From: Syntrophobacterales bacterium
GTDB taxonomy: Bacteria; Desulfobacterota; Syntrophobacteria; BM002
DNA length: 6,905 nucleotides
Direction of reading: 5' to 3'
NCBI GenBank assembly: GCA_030601545.1
Contig: JAUVTM010000115.1
Location: 1 to 6,905 of the forward strand
The notes beneath the pieces are model-generated. The model saw nothing but the letters and a program-made list of their open reading frames with translations. It did not search any database and was not told where the DNA came from. Shown here piece after piece: positions 1-6,666 of this stretch; within the stretch, counting starts at the first letter, position 1; each line of letters opens with the position of its first letter. Both the position numbers and the translations under genes were made by a program.

Positions 1-871
1 TTACAAAACGCTGGGCAGCCGAGCTCAGAACGGTCGACACGCCCTTGTTCTTGGACAATCGTTTGAGATCGGCGACCATCAGATTTCCGATGATCTTAAG
101 ACCAATTGGTAGAGGGGTTTTGGGATTGTTCACCAGACCCAGACGAACCTGGTAGTTTTTCATCCATTGCCTGTTGACGGCAATCTTGCGAAGGATCTCA
201 TCGGGCACATGGCGCGAGTTGGCAATAGCAGCAATCTCCATTTCAGAGATCCGTGGGCTATCAAGCACCGCCTCCTGAACCTGCTTGTTGCTGTCCTTGA
301 GGAGAATGGAACGCGCCTCTTTGTCTCCGGTCATGGCTAATTTGACTTTATCAGGAACCACCATATCCTGGATCTCCTGGAAGCGGCTCTTGGCTTTTTG
401 CTCTTCTTTCTGTGCTTTCGGTTTTACGGGGGCACGTCGGTCGGTTCCTCGCTCGGCTGCAGTGCGCTCAGCCGCTACGATTAAGTCTTCACTCACCTCC
501 GCGTTTTTGGTCAGTTGCTTGAGGTCGGCATCCAAAAGGGTGGGAATTAGTTTAAGGGCTATGGGAAGAGGTGTTCTGGGGTTGTTCACCAGAGCTCGAC
601 GGACTTGGTAGTTCTTTAACCATTGCACGTTGGCAGCAATTCTGCGCAGTAAATCATCGTCAAGCTTCCGTGATTTGGCAATGGCCACGATCTCCACTTC
701 AGTGATTCGTGGACTGGTAAGCACCGCCTCCCGAACCTGCTTGTTTGTATCTGTGATGAGAACGGCGCGCAGCTTGCGCTCGGCCATGTGGGCCAGTTCA
801 ATTTTCTTGGAGACCGGCAGATTTAAGATCCGGCTGGGTTCAATTTTTTTTATCTTGTCAGTCTCACTCAT
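1..871 (-). CDS. HEAT/LRV-like internally duplicated protein of unknown function, 3' end cut by window edge
   Basis: The frame stays open from an ATG at 871 to the left edge, giving 290 complete codons with no stop, so the C-terminus is missing. The TTA at positions 1-3 is out of frame. A purine-rich site (GAGAGGG, complement of 879-885) lies 7 nt before the start. The protein is soluble-looking, with no signal peptide or membrane segment. Residues about 43-130 and 195-282 are two gap-free copies 152 residues apart; over residues 53-130 I count 50 of 78 identical. Each copy has VREAV or VQEAV, SPRI, KNYQVR, VNNPxTPLPI and ADLK motifs, a pattern like short helical-repeat (HEAT or LRV) proteins. 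A charged Ala/Lys/Glu linker (about 131-168) joins the copies. It lies 106 nt downstream of the EF-G paralogue and may share its transcript. I do not recognise a named family, and no catalytic motif is visible. Confidence 0.85.
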   Translation of the reverse strand, partial: MSETDKIKKIEPSRILNLPVSKKIELAHMAERKLRAVLITDTNKQVREAVLTSPRITEVEIVAIAKSRKLDDDLLRRIAANVQWLKNYQVRRALVNNPRTPLPIALKLIPTLLDADLKQLTKNAEVSEDLIVAAERTAAERGTDRRAPVKPKAQKEEQKAKSRFQEIQDMVVPDKVKLAMTGDKEARSILLKDSNKQVQEAVLDSPRISEMEIAAIANSRHVPDEILRKIAVNRQWMKNYQVRLGLVNNPKTPLPIGLKIIGNLMVADLKRLSKNKGVSTVLSSAAQRFV

Positions 872-903
872 GTATTCGCCCTCTCTTGTGGGGCTCTAAG
901 TTA

Positions 904-978
904 ACCCTGATGTTGCATACCAATGTCGAGGAAAAACGCGCGGCGGGTTTTACCGGTGTAGGTATGCAACATTAGGGT
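904..978. repeat. 18-bp imperfect inverted repeat with nested hairpin between fusA-like gene and repeat-protein gene
   Basis: The arm ACCCTGATGTTGCATACC (904-921) is the reverse complement of 961-978 with one mismatch (17 of 18). The right arm ends on the first base of the fusA-like stop codon. The 39-nt centre holds a second small stem (933-951: AAAAC facing GTTTT plus two inner pairs, one mismatch, 3-nt loop) that is followed by five T on the minus strand. It could be a small MITE-like element, a transcript-stabilising hairpin, or a weak terminator for the leftward gene. I see no target-site duplication, and the U-run is short. Confidence 0.7.
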
Positions 979-3062
979 CAGTCTTCTTTCTCTTTCTGGG
1001 CTTCTGCTACCAGTTTTTCCTGAAGGTGAGACGGTACCTCGTCATAGTGCGAATGTTTCATAGTGAACATGCCGCGGCCGCCGGTTTTGGAACGGAGATC
1101 GGGAGCATACTTGAGTACTTCAGACATTGGCACATGCGCTCTCACTATTTGATTTCTCCCCTTTGAGTCCATTCCCAACACTCTGCCTCGCCTGGAGTTG
1201 AGATCACCAATCACATCTCCCATGTACTCATCTGGAACGGTCACCTCCACTTCCATGATCGGCTCCAGCAAGGTGGGCTGTGCCTCGGCAACCCCCTTCT
1301 TGAAGCACATGGATGCGGCTATCTTGAAGGCCATTTCCGAGGAGTCCACGTCATGTGATTTCCCATCGTAAAAACGGACTTTGAAATCCACCACCGGGTA
1401 GCCTGCTCGTACACCCATCTCCTTGGCCTCATTAAGCCCCTTTTCCACAGCCGGAACAAAGCTGCGGGGAACATTCATTCCCGCCAGAGCCTCTTCGAAT
1501 TCAAAACCCGCGTCACGTTCCAGCGGAGTGAGATCAAAATGTACCTCGGCAAACTGGCCGCGACCGCCAGTCTGTTTCTTGTGCCGATAAATAACACCTG
1601 TCACAGCCTTCTTGATAGTCTCTCGGTATGGGACCTTCGGCGGTGATAGATTGACTTCCACGCCGAACTTCCTTTTTAGTTTGCCCATGGAAGCTTCGAT
1701 GTGGATTTCGCCCATTCCCGATAGGATTGTTTGTCTCGTCTGTTCTTCGCGGTGTACTTGTAAGGTAGGGTCTTCTTCCATAAGTCGAGCCAGAGAAGAG
1801 AAAATCTTGTCCTCATCTCCTTTACTCTTGGGTTGCACCGCCATTGAAACAATGGGATTCATGGTTTCGGGAACAGGGTAAACAATGGGATTGTTCGGAG
1901 CGCAGAGGGTATCGCCGGTGAGCGTCTCTTTCAACTTGGCCACCGCAACAATCTGGCCAGGGCTGGCACTTTTAATAGTTTGCTGGTTCTTTCCCTGCAT
2001 GAGCATGAGGGAGCCGAAACGCTCTTTTGCCTCCTTGCTGGCGTTGTATAAATTGCTGTCGGCTGTAAGGGTTCCGGAGAAAATTCTCATGATGGTAAGT
2101 CGGCCGGCGTAAGGATCGCTGACAGTCTTGATTACCTGAGCACTTAACGGTTCGCCCTCTTCGGGCTTGCGCACCGTTTCCTCACCATTTTTGGGGTTAA
2201 CGCCCATTTTGTCGCTACGGTCCAGAGGACTCGGCAGACACTGGGCAATGAGGTCTAGCAACATCTGTGTCCCCATATTCTTGGTGGCGGAACCACAAGT
2301 GATAGGAATGATATCACCGGCCACACAGCCGTTGCGGAGTCCTTCCAAGAGTTCTTCGTCGGTGAGTTCCTCGCCTTCAAGATATTTCTCCAACAAAATG
2401 TCGTCTGATTCGGCAATGCGCTCAATAATCTGTTCCTGCTGATTTGCCACCAGGTCTTCCAGGTCAGAAGGAACATCAATCTCCTTCATTTTGCCGCTAC
2501 CGTCATCTTGAAACTGGTATGCTTTGCCGCCGAGCAGATCAACCAGCCCGCTGAAGGTCTCGGCAGCTCCTATGGGAAGGTGTACCGGGGTGGCTTTGTC
2601 GCCGAATATCTCTTTGATCTCCTTGACAACCTTGAAGAAATCGGCACGTTCGCGGTCCATTTTGTTGATGGCAATGAGTCGTGGAAGATTGAGCTCGTCG
2701 GCAAATTCCCAGACCTTCTCTGTCTGCACCTTTACGCCGTCGATGGCGTCAATCACCACCACTGCTCCGTCCGCTCCGTGGAGACAGGTCTGGGTGTCGA
2801 CCAGGAAGTTAAAATCACCCGGGGTGTCAATGATGGTGATTGATGAATTCTGCCAGTCGAAGCTGCAGAAAGACGAACTTAAGGTTATTTGTCTGGAAAT
2901 CTCTTCGGGGTCATAGTCCATAACAGAAGTGCCGTTATCCACTTTACCCAGCCTTTTGGAATTACCTGTGGTGAAGAGCATTGCTTCTGCCAGGCTGGTT
3001 TTTCCTGCGCCTCCATGGGAGATGATTCCCACTGTTCTTAGATTGGCAATAACTGTACTCAT
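978..3062 (-). CDS. fusA: Elongation factor G paralogue (EF-G-like translational GTPase)
   Basis: This 694-residue protein has the full EF-G layout: a GTPase domain (about 1-280), then domains II to V. G motifs are visible: P-loop SHGGAGKT (15-22), switch I RQIT with Thr60, DTPGD (79-83), NKMD (133-136) and CGSA (about 256-259). Domain IV carries QTGGRGQF (about 497-504), and the C-terminal part has the YMGDVIGDLNSRRG signature of domain V. Classical EF-G is a cytosolic GTPase that moves tRNA and mRNA on the ribosome and helps recycle it. The early GGAGKTSLAEAML stretch and DTPGD in place of DTPGH place this protein with EF-G-like paralogues rather than the str-operon EF-G. Position 83 is Asp where the catalytic His is expected, so GTP hydrolysis may differ. 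No rpsL, rpsG or tuf is adjacent. ATG 3062 is chosen over GTG 3068 because the ribosome-binding site overlaps the GTG. Confidence 0.95.
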   Translation of the reverse strand: MSTVIANLRTVGIISHGGAGKTSLAEAMLFTTGNSKRLGKVDNGTSVMDYDPEEISRQITLSSSFCSFDWQNSSITIIDTPGDFNFLVDTQTCLHGADGAVVVIDAIDGVKVQTEKVWEFADELNLPRLIAINKMDRERADFFKVVKEIKEIFGDKATPVHLPIGAAETFSGLVDLLGGKAYQFQDDGSGKMKEIDVPSDLEDLVANQQEQIIERIAESDDILLEKYLEGEELTDEELLEGLRNGCVAGDIIPITCGSATKNMGTQMLLDLIAQCLPSPLDRSDKMGVNPKNGEETVRKPEEGEPLSAQVIKTVSDPYAGRLTIMRIFSGTLTADSNLYNASKEAKERFGSLMLMQGKNQQTIKSASPGQIVAVAKLKETLTGDTLCAPNNPIVYPVPETMNPIVSMAVQPKSKGDEDKIFSSLARLMEEDPTLQVHREEQTRQTILSGMGEIHIEASMGKLKRKFGVEVNLSPPKVPYRETIKKAVTGVIYRHKKQTGGRGQFAEVHFDLTPLERDAGFEFEEALAGMNVPRSFVPAVEKGLNEAKEMGVRAGYPVVDFKVRFYDGKSHDVDSSEMAFKIAASMCFKKGVAEAQPTLLEPIMEVEVTVPDEYMGDVIGDLNSRRGRVLGMDSKGRNQIVRAHVPMSEVLKYAPDLRSKTGGRGMFTMKHSHYDEVPSHLQEKLVAEAQKEKED

Positions 3063-3067
3063 GAACA

Positions 3068-3074
3068 CTCCTCT
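3068..3074 (-). promoter_or_regulatory. Ribosome binding site deciding the fusA-like start
   Basis: The complement reads GAGGAG followed by TGTTC and then ATG at 3062, a 5-nt spacing. The in-frame GTG at 3068 overlaps this site and would have no usable spacing, so ATG 3062 is the better start. Confidence 0.65.
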
Positions 3075-3082
3075 CTGATACT

Positions 3083-3088
3083 ATTGTA
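3083..3088 (-). promoter_or_regulatory. Possible -10 box for the fusA-like gene
   Basis: The minus strand reads TACAAT about 20 nt before the ATG at 3062. A matching -35 at 17-bp spacing is poor (TTCCGA). If it is real, the leader is only about 14 nt. The call rests on one hexamer. Confidence 0.25.
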
Positions 3089-3134
3089 TTGCTACATTAT
3101 TGAATTCGGAATTCGCCCCTTTAAAGCAGGCTTG

Positions 3135-3200
3135 CCCTGTGAAATCCCGCTTACGGAGGGGCCGCATAACGGAATTCCACGGCGCGAGCGCCTGACAGGG
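3135..3200. repeat. Compact palindromic element able to fold as a three-way junction
   Basis: The outer stem is CCCTGT (3135-3140) with ACAGGG (3195-3200). A second stem pairs 3141-3149 with 3170-3178 (7 of 9) and encloses CGG (3154-3156) with CCG (3162-3164). A third is the hairpin GGCG-CGAG-CGCC (3181-3192). This resembles an intergenic palindromic repeat (REP-like). It could also be an upstream regulatory RNA, but it lies beyond the likely fusA-like transcript start. Confidence 0.4.
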
Positions 3201-3260
3201 TAGGGAATACGATTTTGGATGTGCAGATGTGGGATTGCGAATTGCAGGATTCCTAAATCC

Positions 3261-3299
3261 CTCAATCCAGCATCCAGTATCAAGCATCTAGAATCAAGT
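3261..3299. repeat. Degenerate 7-bp tandem array
   Basis: Clear heptamer units are ATCCAGC (3265-3271), ATCCAGT, ATCAAGC, ATCTAGA and ATCAAGT (3293-3299). Weaker units in the same period (GGATTGC, GAATTGC, AGGATTC, CTAAATC) extend it left to about 3218 with one 1-bp slip. No coding or regulatory role is evident. Confidence 0.6.
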
Positions 3300-3411
3300 T
3301 CTGCTGGGGAAACCCTGGAAAAAATGTAACATGTGAAATTACCTCAGCGCAGAAAACAAAGTCAAGGGAAAGTTTAGCAGGAGTTTCCCCAGAAATGTTA
3401 TAAGCGACACA

Positions 3412-3573
3412 GGCTAAAGGGGAAGGCTGCTCCACAACGAGCAATTCGCGCCATTTTATGGCAGTGTCGCTTTTGAAAATGCACCAAATCTTCATGCTGG
3501 CTCTAGCCAAGCTGAGATGCGTAAAGACTAGGAGGCTCAGGTGCTCGTTGTTTCGCAGCCCCCCCCTTTGGCC
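3412..3573. repeat. 162-bp element bounded by 32-bp imperfect inverted repeats (MITE-like or structured RNA)
   Basis: Positions 3412-3443 match the reverse complement of 3542-3573 at 26 of 32 bases, with blocks GGCTGC and ACAACGAGCA kept. The interior contains the perfect hairpin GCCAT-TTT-ATGGC (3450-3462) and a near-perfect hairpin around TGGCTCTAGCC. A 9-bp pair, AAGCGACAC (3402-3410) with GTGTCGCTT (3464-3472), crosses the left arm and would compete with the outer stem. A run of 8 C lies at 3559-3566. No transposase or target-site duplication is seen. It is either a non-autonomous mobile remnant or an expressed structured RNA upstream of xerC. Confidence 0.55.
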
Positions 3574-3652
3574 TTCCTGGTGTTTCTTCTGAGTGACTGG
3601 TGGGAGGCCTGGGCCACTTTTTCGTTGATTCTTTTTCTGGCACTGTGCTAAA

Positions 3653-3658
3653 TATAAT
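3653..3658 (+). promoter_or_regulatory. Probable -10 box of the xerC transcript
   Basis: A perfect TATAAT occurs 32 nt before the preferred GTG start. The nearest good -35 (TTGATT, 3625-3630) is 22 bp away, which is too far, so the -35 is weak or absent. The box overlaps the in-frame ATG at 3657. A transcript starting near 3665 could not use that ATG. Confidence 0.35.
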
Positions 3659-3676
3659 GTTTTCCGTTGATTACGT

Positions 3677-3680
3677 GGAG
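3677..3680 (+). promoter_or_regulatory. Ribosome binding site supporting the GTG start of xerC
   Basis: GGAG followed by a 9-nt spacer precedes GTG 3690. The upstream in-frame starts (3600, ATG 3657, GTG 3675) have no purine-rich site before them. Confidence 0.5.
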
Positions 3681-3689
3681 AAAGCTGCG

Positions 3690-4640
3690 GTGGAAAAAGC
3701 ATTTCAGGACTTCCTCCGTTACCTCAGGGTGGAGAGAAATTATTCTGACCACACAGTGAGAAACTACGAGAGCGATCTTCGGCAATTTGCTGGGTTCATG
3801 CGACAGAGGGGTAAGGAAATAGGGGGAGAGGATAAGACACCCTTGGTTCCGGGACAGATAGACCATCTGGATATTCGCGCCTATCTCGCCTCACTTTATC
3901 GTCGAAATGCCAAGAGTTCAGTGGGGCGAAAGTTGTCAGCACTTCGTTCTTTTTTCGGCTACCTGGTCAGGCAGGCAGAAATCAAACAGAATCCCGCAGA
4001 CATGGTTTCCGCACCCAAGATGGGGAAGCCAATACCGGATTTTCTGCAGGTGGACGAAGCCTTCCAGCTCATGCACGGTCCAGATACCGATAGCGTGCTT
4101 GGGAGTCGTGACCGGGCCATTCTGGAAGTTCTTTACTCGTGTGGCCTGAGGGTAAGCGAACTCACAGCTTTGAATCTTGATAGCTTGGACTTAGAGCTCG
4201 GTATCGCTCGAGTGATCGGTAAAGGGAACAAGGAAAGGATCGTACCTATAGGGGGTAAAGCGAAAAAAGCCATCTCCAACTATTTAGAAAAGAGGGGGGA
4301 GTTGTTGACCGGGCGGACAGAACGCGGAGCACTCTTTCTCAATAACCGCGGTGGCCGGCTCAGCTCCAGAAGTGTTGCGCGACTAGTGAAGAAGCATATG
4401 CAGAGATGCAACCTGGGTAGGCCACTAAGCCCTCACGGTCTCCGGCACAGCTTTGCCACTCATTTGCTGGACGCCGGAGCTGACCTTCGGGCTGTTCAGG
4501 AGATGTTGGGCCACGTCAGCTTGTCTACCACTCAGCGATACACGCATCTCAGTGTAGACAAGCTCATGGCCGAGTATGATAAGGCCCACCCTAGAAGCCG
4601 GTTACGACGACAGGAGAAGGCAGACGAAGAAGAGGTCTGA
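3690..4640 (+). CDS. xerC: Tyrosine recombinase XerC
   Basis: XerC, with XerD, resolves chromosome dimers at dif in the cytoplasm before cell division. From GTG 3690 the product is 316 residues, close to the usual 300. The N-terminal SAM-like core-binding domain (about 1-95) contains YLRVERNYSDHTVRNYESDL. The catalytic domain follows with all six active residues visible: Arg154 (GLRVSEL), Lys178 (GKGNKER), His249 and Arg252 (HGLRHSFAT), His275 (LGH) and the nucleophile Tyr284 (QRYTH). The C-terminus is a charged tail rich in Arg and Glu. GTG 3690 is preferred because GGAG lies 9 nt upstream, family members begin near this point, and a TATAAT overlaps ATG 3657; starts at 3657 (327 aa) or 3600 (346 aa) remain possible. 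It sits 64 nt before hslV, as in many bacteria. Phage or integron integrase is unlikely given this context, though XerD-type paralogy cannot be excluded from one sequence. Confidence 0.93.
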   Translation: MEKAFQDFLRYLRVERNYSDHTVRNYESDLRQFAGFMRQRGKEIGGEDKTPLVPGQIDHLDIRAYLASLYRRNAKSSVGRKLSALRSFFGYLVRQAEIKQNPADMVSAPKMGKPIPDFLQVDEAFQLMHGPDTDSVLGSRDRAILEVLYSCGLRVSELTALNLDSLDLELGIARVIGKGNKERIVPIGGKAKKAISNYLEKRGELLTGRTERGALFLNNRGGRLSSRSVARLVKKHMQRCNLGRPLSPHGLRHSFATHLLDAGADLRAVQEMLGHVSLSTTQRYTHLSVDKLMAEYDKAHPRSRLRRQEKADEEEV

Positions 4641-4658
4641 AATCCGAGATTCGGATTT
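4640..4658 (+). other. Perfect 8-bp hairpin at the xerC stop codon
   Basis: AAATCCGA (4640-4647), loop GAT, TCGGATTT (4651-4658) form a perfect stem that begins on the last base of the xerC stop. The stem is AT-rich and has no T-run after it, so it is a poor terminator. It may be an RNA-processing or transcript-end-stabilising site between xerC and hslV. Confidence 0.4.
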
Positions 4659-4704
4659 AATCAGCTACTTGGATACAACAAATAATTGGATGGTGTGACT
4701 GATT

Positions 4705-5259
4705 ATGAAGGGTACAACCATACTCGTAGTGCGTCGAGGGAACCAGGTTGTGGTTGCTGGCGATGGCCAGGTGACCATGGGTGATATCGTCCTGAAACAC
4801 AAGGCGCGCAAGGTTCGTCGTCTTTACCATGACAAGGTGATCGTTGGTTTTGCCGGCACCACTGCAGATGCTTTCACCCTGTTCGAGCGTTTCGAAGCCA
4901 AACTGGAGCAGTACAGTGGTAATCTGCGCCGAGCGGCTGTTGAACTTGCAAAAGATTGGCGTACCGACAGGATGCTCCGCCGTTTGGAAGCCTTGCTTGC
5001 AGCAGTGGACAGTGAAGGTTCTCTGGTTATTTCCGGGACAGGTGATGTGATCGAACCGGATGACGGCCTGCTGGCAATTGGTTCAGGTGGCCCCCAGGCG
5101 CTGGCTGCGGCGCGTGCTCTGGCTAAGTATACTGACCTCAGTGCCCGCCAGATTGCCGAGGCGGCTATGGAGATCACAGCCGGGCTGTGTGTATACACCA
5201 ATGACGAGTTTGTTTTTGAAGAACTGAGAGAAGACAATGAAGGCATTGACTCCACCTGA
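4705..5259 (+). CDS. hslV: ATP-dependent protease subunit HslV (ClpQ)
   Basis: HslV is the proteasome-like threonine peptidase (family T1) that forms a double hexamer and degrades proteins fed in by HslU. The product is 184 residues, typical for the family. Removal of Met-Lys-Gly would expose the catalytic Thr4 in GTTI. The other active-site residues are present: Asp20 in AGDGQVT, Lys36 in KARKVRRLY and Ser127 in GSGG, which match mature positions 17, 33 and 124. Other family blocks are FAGTTADAFTLFERFE and AVELAKDWRTDRMLRRLEA. The start is supported by the conserved N-terminus, although the ribosome site is weak (GGATGG, 11 nt upstream). A three-codon ATG-GTG-TGA reading frame (4690-4698) lies just before it. 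The last 23 nt overlap hslU, consistent with translational coupling and equal supply of the two subunits. Confidence 0.97.
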   Translation: MKGTTILVVRRGNQVVVAGDGQVTMGDIVLKHKARKVRRLYHDKVIVGFAGTTADAFTLFERFEAKLEQYSGNLRRAAVELAKDWRTDRMLRRLEALLAAVDSEGSLVISGTGDVIEPDDGLLAIGSGGPQALAAARALAKYTDLSARQIAEAAMEITAGLCVYTNDEFVFEELREDNEGIDST

Positions 5260-6607
5260 AATAGTTGAGGAGCTGGACAAATATATCGTTGGCCAGGAAG
5301 ACGCCAAACGATCGGTGGCCATCGCCCTCAGAAATCGTTGGCGTCGTCGGCAGGTGCCTGTGCATCTCAGAGACGAGATCGCTCCGAAAAACATAATCAT
5401 GATTGGCCCCACCGGCGTAGGCAAGACCGAAATAGCCCGCCGTCTGGCTTCTTTGGCCCATTCACCGTTTTTGAAGCTTGAGGCCTCCAAATTTACGGAG
5501 GTGGGGTATGTGGGACGTGACGTGGAATCTATGATTCGTGATCTCTGCGAGCTGGCAGTGAACATGGTCAGAGGGGAAGAACAAGAAAAGGTAATGGTGC
5601 GGGCCGGCGAAATCGCTGAGGAGAAGACCCTGGACATTTTGCTGCCCAGCGAAAGAGGTCAGGAATACCCGGCAGAAACCGGCTCTGAAACCACCACTGA
5701 ACTCGAACGGCGGGAGGCGGGGGATCGTTCTGGAACGCGTGAGAAACTCCGCCGGCTGTTACGAGAAGGAAAGCTTGACGAGCGCTACGTGGATCTGGAG
5801 GTCAGTGATCGCAATTACCCCATGGTCGAGATTTTCAGCAGTGCCGGGTTGGAAGAGATGGACATCAACTTTCGGGAGATGCTGAGCAACATGATGCCTC
5901 GCCGCACCAAACGGCGCAAGGTCAAACTCCCGGAAGCGCTGGAAATCCTTACCCAAGAGGAAGCGCAGCGGTTGATCGATATGGACAAGGTAGTCAAGTT
6001 GGCCATCGAAAGGGTGGAACATTCTGGCATTATCTTCCTGGATGAAATTGACAAAATAGCTTCTCGGGAGGGTACCAGGGGACCCGATGTGTCGCGAGAG
6101 GGAGTACAGCGGGATTTGTTGCCCATTGTCGAGGGTTCCACCGTTAATACCAAGTACGGGATGGTCCGCACCGATCACATTCTATTCATTGCTTCCGGGG
6201 CTTTTCACGCCTCTAAACCTTCTGATCTGATCCCTGAACTCCAGGGACGGTTTCCGATTCGCGTGGAGCTGCATCCTCTTGGCAAAGAGGAGTTTGTCCG
6301 TATTCTCAGGGAACCCGAAAATGCATTAACCATTCAGTATGAAGCGTTGATGGCCACCGAGGGGATTGAACTTGTCTACGAACAGGGCGCCATAGAGGAA
6401 GTGGCCCAGATAGCCCACGACGTCAACTCTCGCACAGAGAACATTGGCGCCAGACGGCTGCACACTGTGATGGAGAGGCTCCTGGATGAAGTTTCCTTCA
6501 ATGCGCACCAATTGAAGGGACAGAAAATCGCCATTACCCGGAAGTACGTCCAGGACAAACTTCATGACATAGTCAAGGACGAAGACCTCAGTAGGTATAT
6601 TTTGTAA
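5237..6607 (+). CDS. hslU: ATP-dependent unfoldase HslU (ClpY), AAA+ ATPase of HslUV
   Basis: HslU is the hexameric AAA+ ring that unfolds substrates and opens the HslV chamber in the cytoplasm. The 456-residue product is close to the usual 440-460. Walker A is GPTGVGKT (57-64), the pore loop is GYVGRD (90-95), Walker B is IIFLDE (265-270), sensor 1 is in FIASGAF (317-323), the arginine finger is in QGRFPIR (Arg338), and sensor 2 is GARRL (404-408). Residues about 110-235 form the I domain, with a charged variable stretch at 137-175. The C-terminus SRYIL is the tail that docks into HslV, so the protein is complete. ATG 5237 lies inside the end of hslV behind GAGAGAAG. The close overlap with hslV argues for one transcript. 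Confidence 0.98.
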   Translation: MKALTPPEIVEELDKYIVGQEDAKRSVAIALRNRWRRRQVPVHLRDEIAPKNIIMIGPTGVGKTEIARRLASLAHSPFLKLEASKFTEVGYVGRDVESMIRDLCELAVNMVRGEEQEKVMVRAGEIAEEKTLDILLPSERGQEYPAETGSETTTELERREAGDRSGTREKLRRLLREGKLDERYVDLEVSDRNYPMVEIFSSAGLEEMDINFREMLSNMMPRRTKRRKVKLPEALEILTQEEAQRLIDMDKVVKLAIERVEHSGIIFLDEIDKIASREGTRGPDVSREGVQRDLLPIVEGSTVNTKYGMVRTDHILFIASGAFHASKPSDLIPELQGRFPIRVELHPLGKEEFVRILREPENALTIQYEALMATEGIELVYEQGAIEEVAQIAHDVNSRTENIGARRLHTVMERLLDEVSFNAHQLKGQKIAITRKYVQDKLHDIVKDEDLSRYIL

Positions 6608-6609
6608 AA

Positions 6610-6656
6610 GGGCATAGGGCATAGAGCATAGGGAAATGCAGTGGGCAGCGGGCAGT
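6610..6656. repeat. 7-bp tandem repeats directly after hslU
   Basis: GGGCATA (6610-6616), GGGCATA and GAGCATA (to 6630) follow two bases after the hslU stop. After a short gap come GGGCAGC and GGGCAGT (6643-6656), a related heptamer pair. No terminator hairpin with a T-run is seen here. Confidence 0.6.
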
Positions 6657-6666
6657 ACGCAGGTTG

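Larger units (their letters stand above)
3063..3689. other. Divergent intergenic spacer, about 630 bp, no convincing gene
   Basis: It lies between the leftward fusA-like gene and rightward xerC and must hold both promoters. From left to right it contains the fusA-like ribosome site, a foldable palindromic element (3135-3200), a degenerate 7-bp array (about 3218-3299), a perfect 10-bp inverted pair CTGGGGAAAC (3304-3313) with its complement (3383-3392), a 162-bp element with inverted ends (3412-3573), and a TATAAT box (3653-3658). A minus-strand open frame (3280-3702) crosses the 162-bp element, but it has no ribosome site and no recognisable domain, so I do not call it a gene. Confidence 0.6.

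Noticed and set aside
904..978. Ends of an intact insertion sequence
   Set aside because: Only 39 bp lie between the arms, there is no transposase, and no flanking direct repeat is seen.
3101..3120. GAATTC pair followed by GCCCC, reminiscent of cloning-vector flanks
   Set aside because: The match to a TA-cloning junction is short and broken by an extra base, and the surrounding sequence continues naturally into the spacer.
3638..3652. TGGCAC resembling a sigma-54 -24 element before xerC
   Set aside because: No GC dinucleotide stands at the required 10-bp distance for the -12 element.
3063..3689. A dif-like recombination site near xerC
   Set aside because: I looked for the palindromic TATAATGTATATTATG-type core and found none in the spacer.
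3280..3702. Minus-strand open frame of 140 codons in the divergent spacer
   Set aside because: It has no ribosome site, no recognisable domain, overlaps the xerC start and spans the inverted-repeat element and 7-bp array; best treated as chance unless copies of the element conserve it.
5083..5637. Long minus-strand open frame opposite hslV and hslU, and similar frames opposite the EF-G paralogue
   Set aside because: They are antisense shadows of strongly conserved genes with no domain content or ribosome sites.
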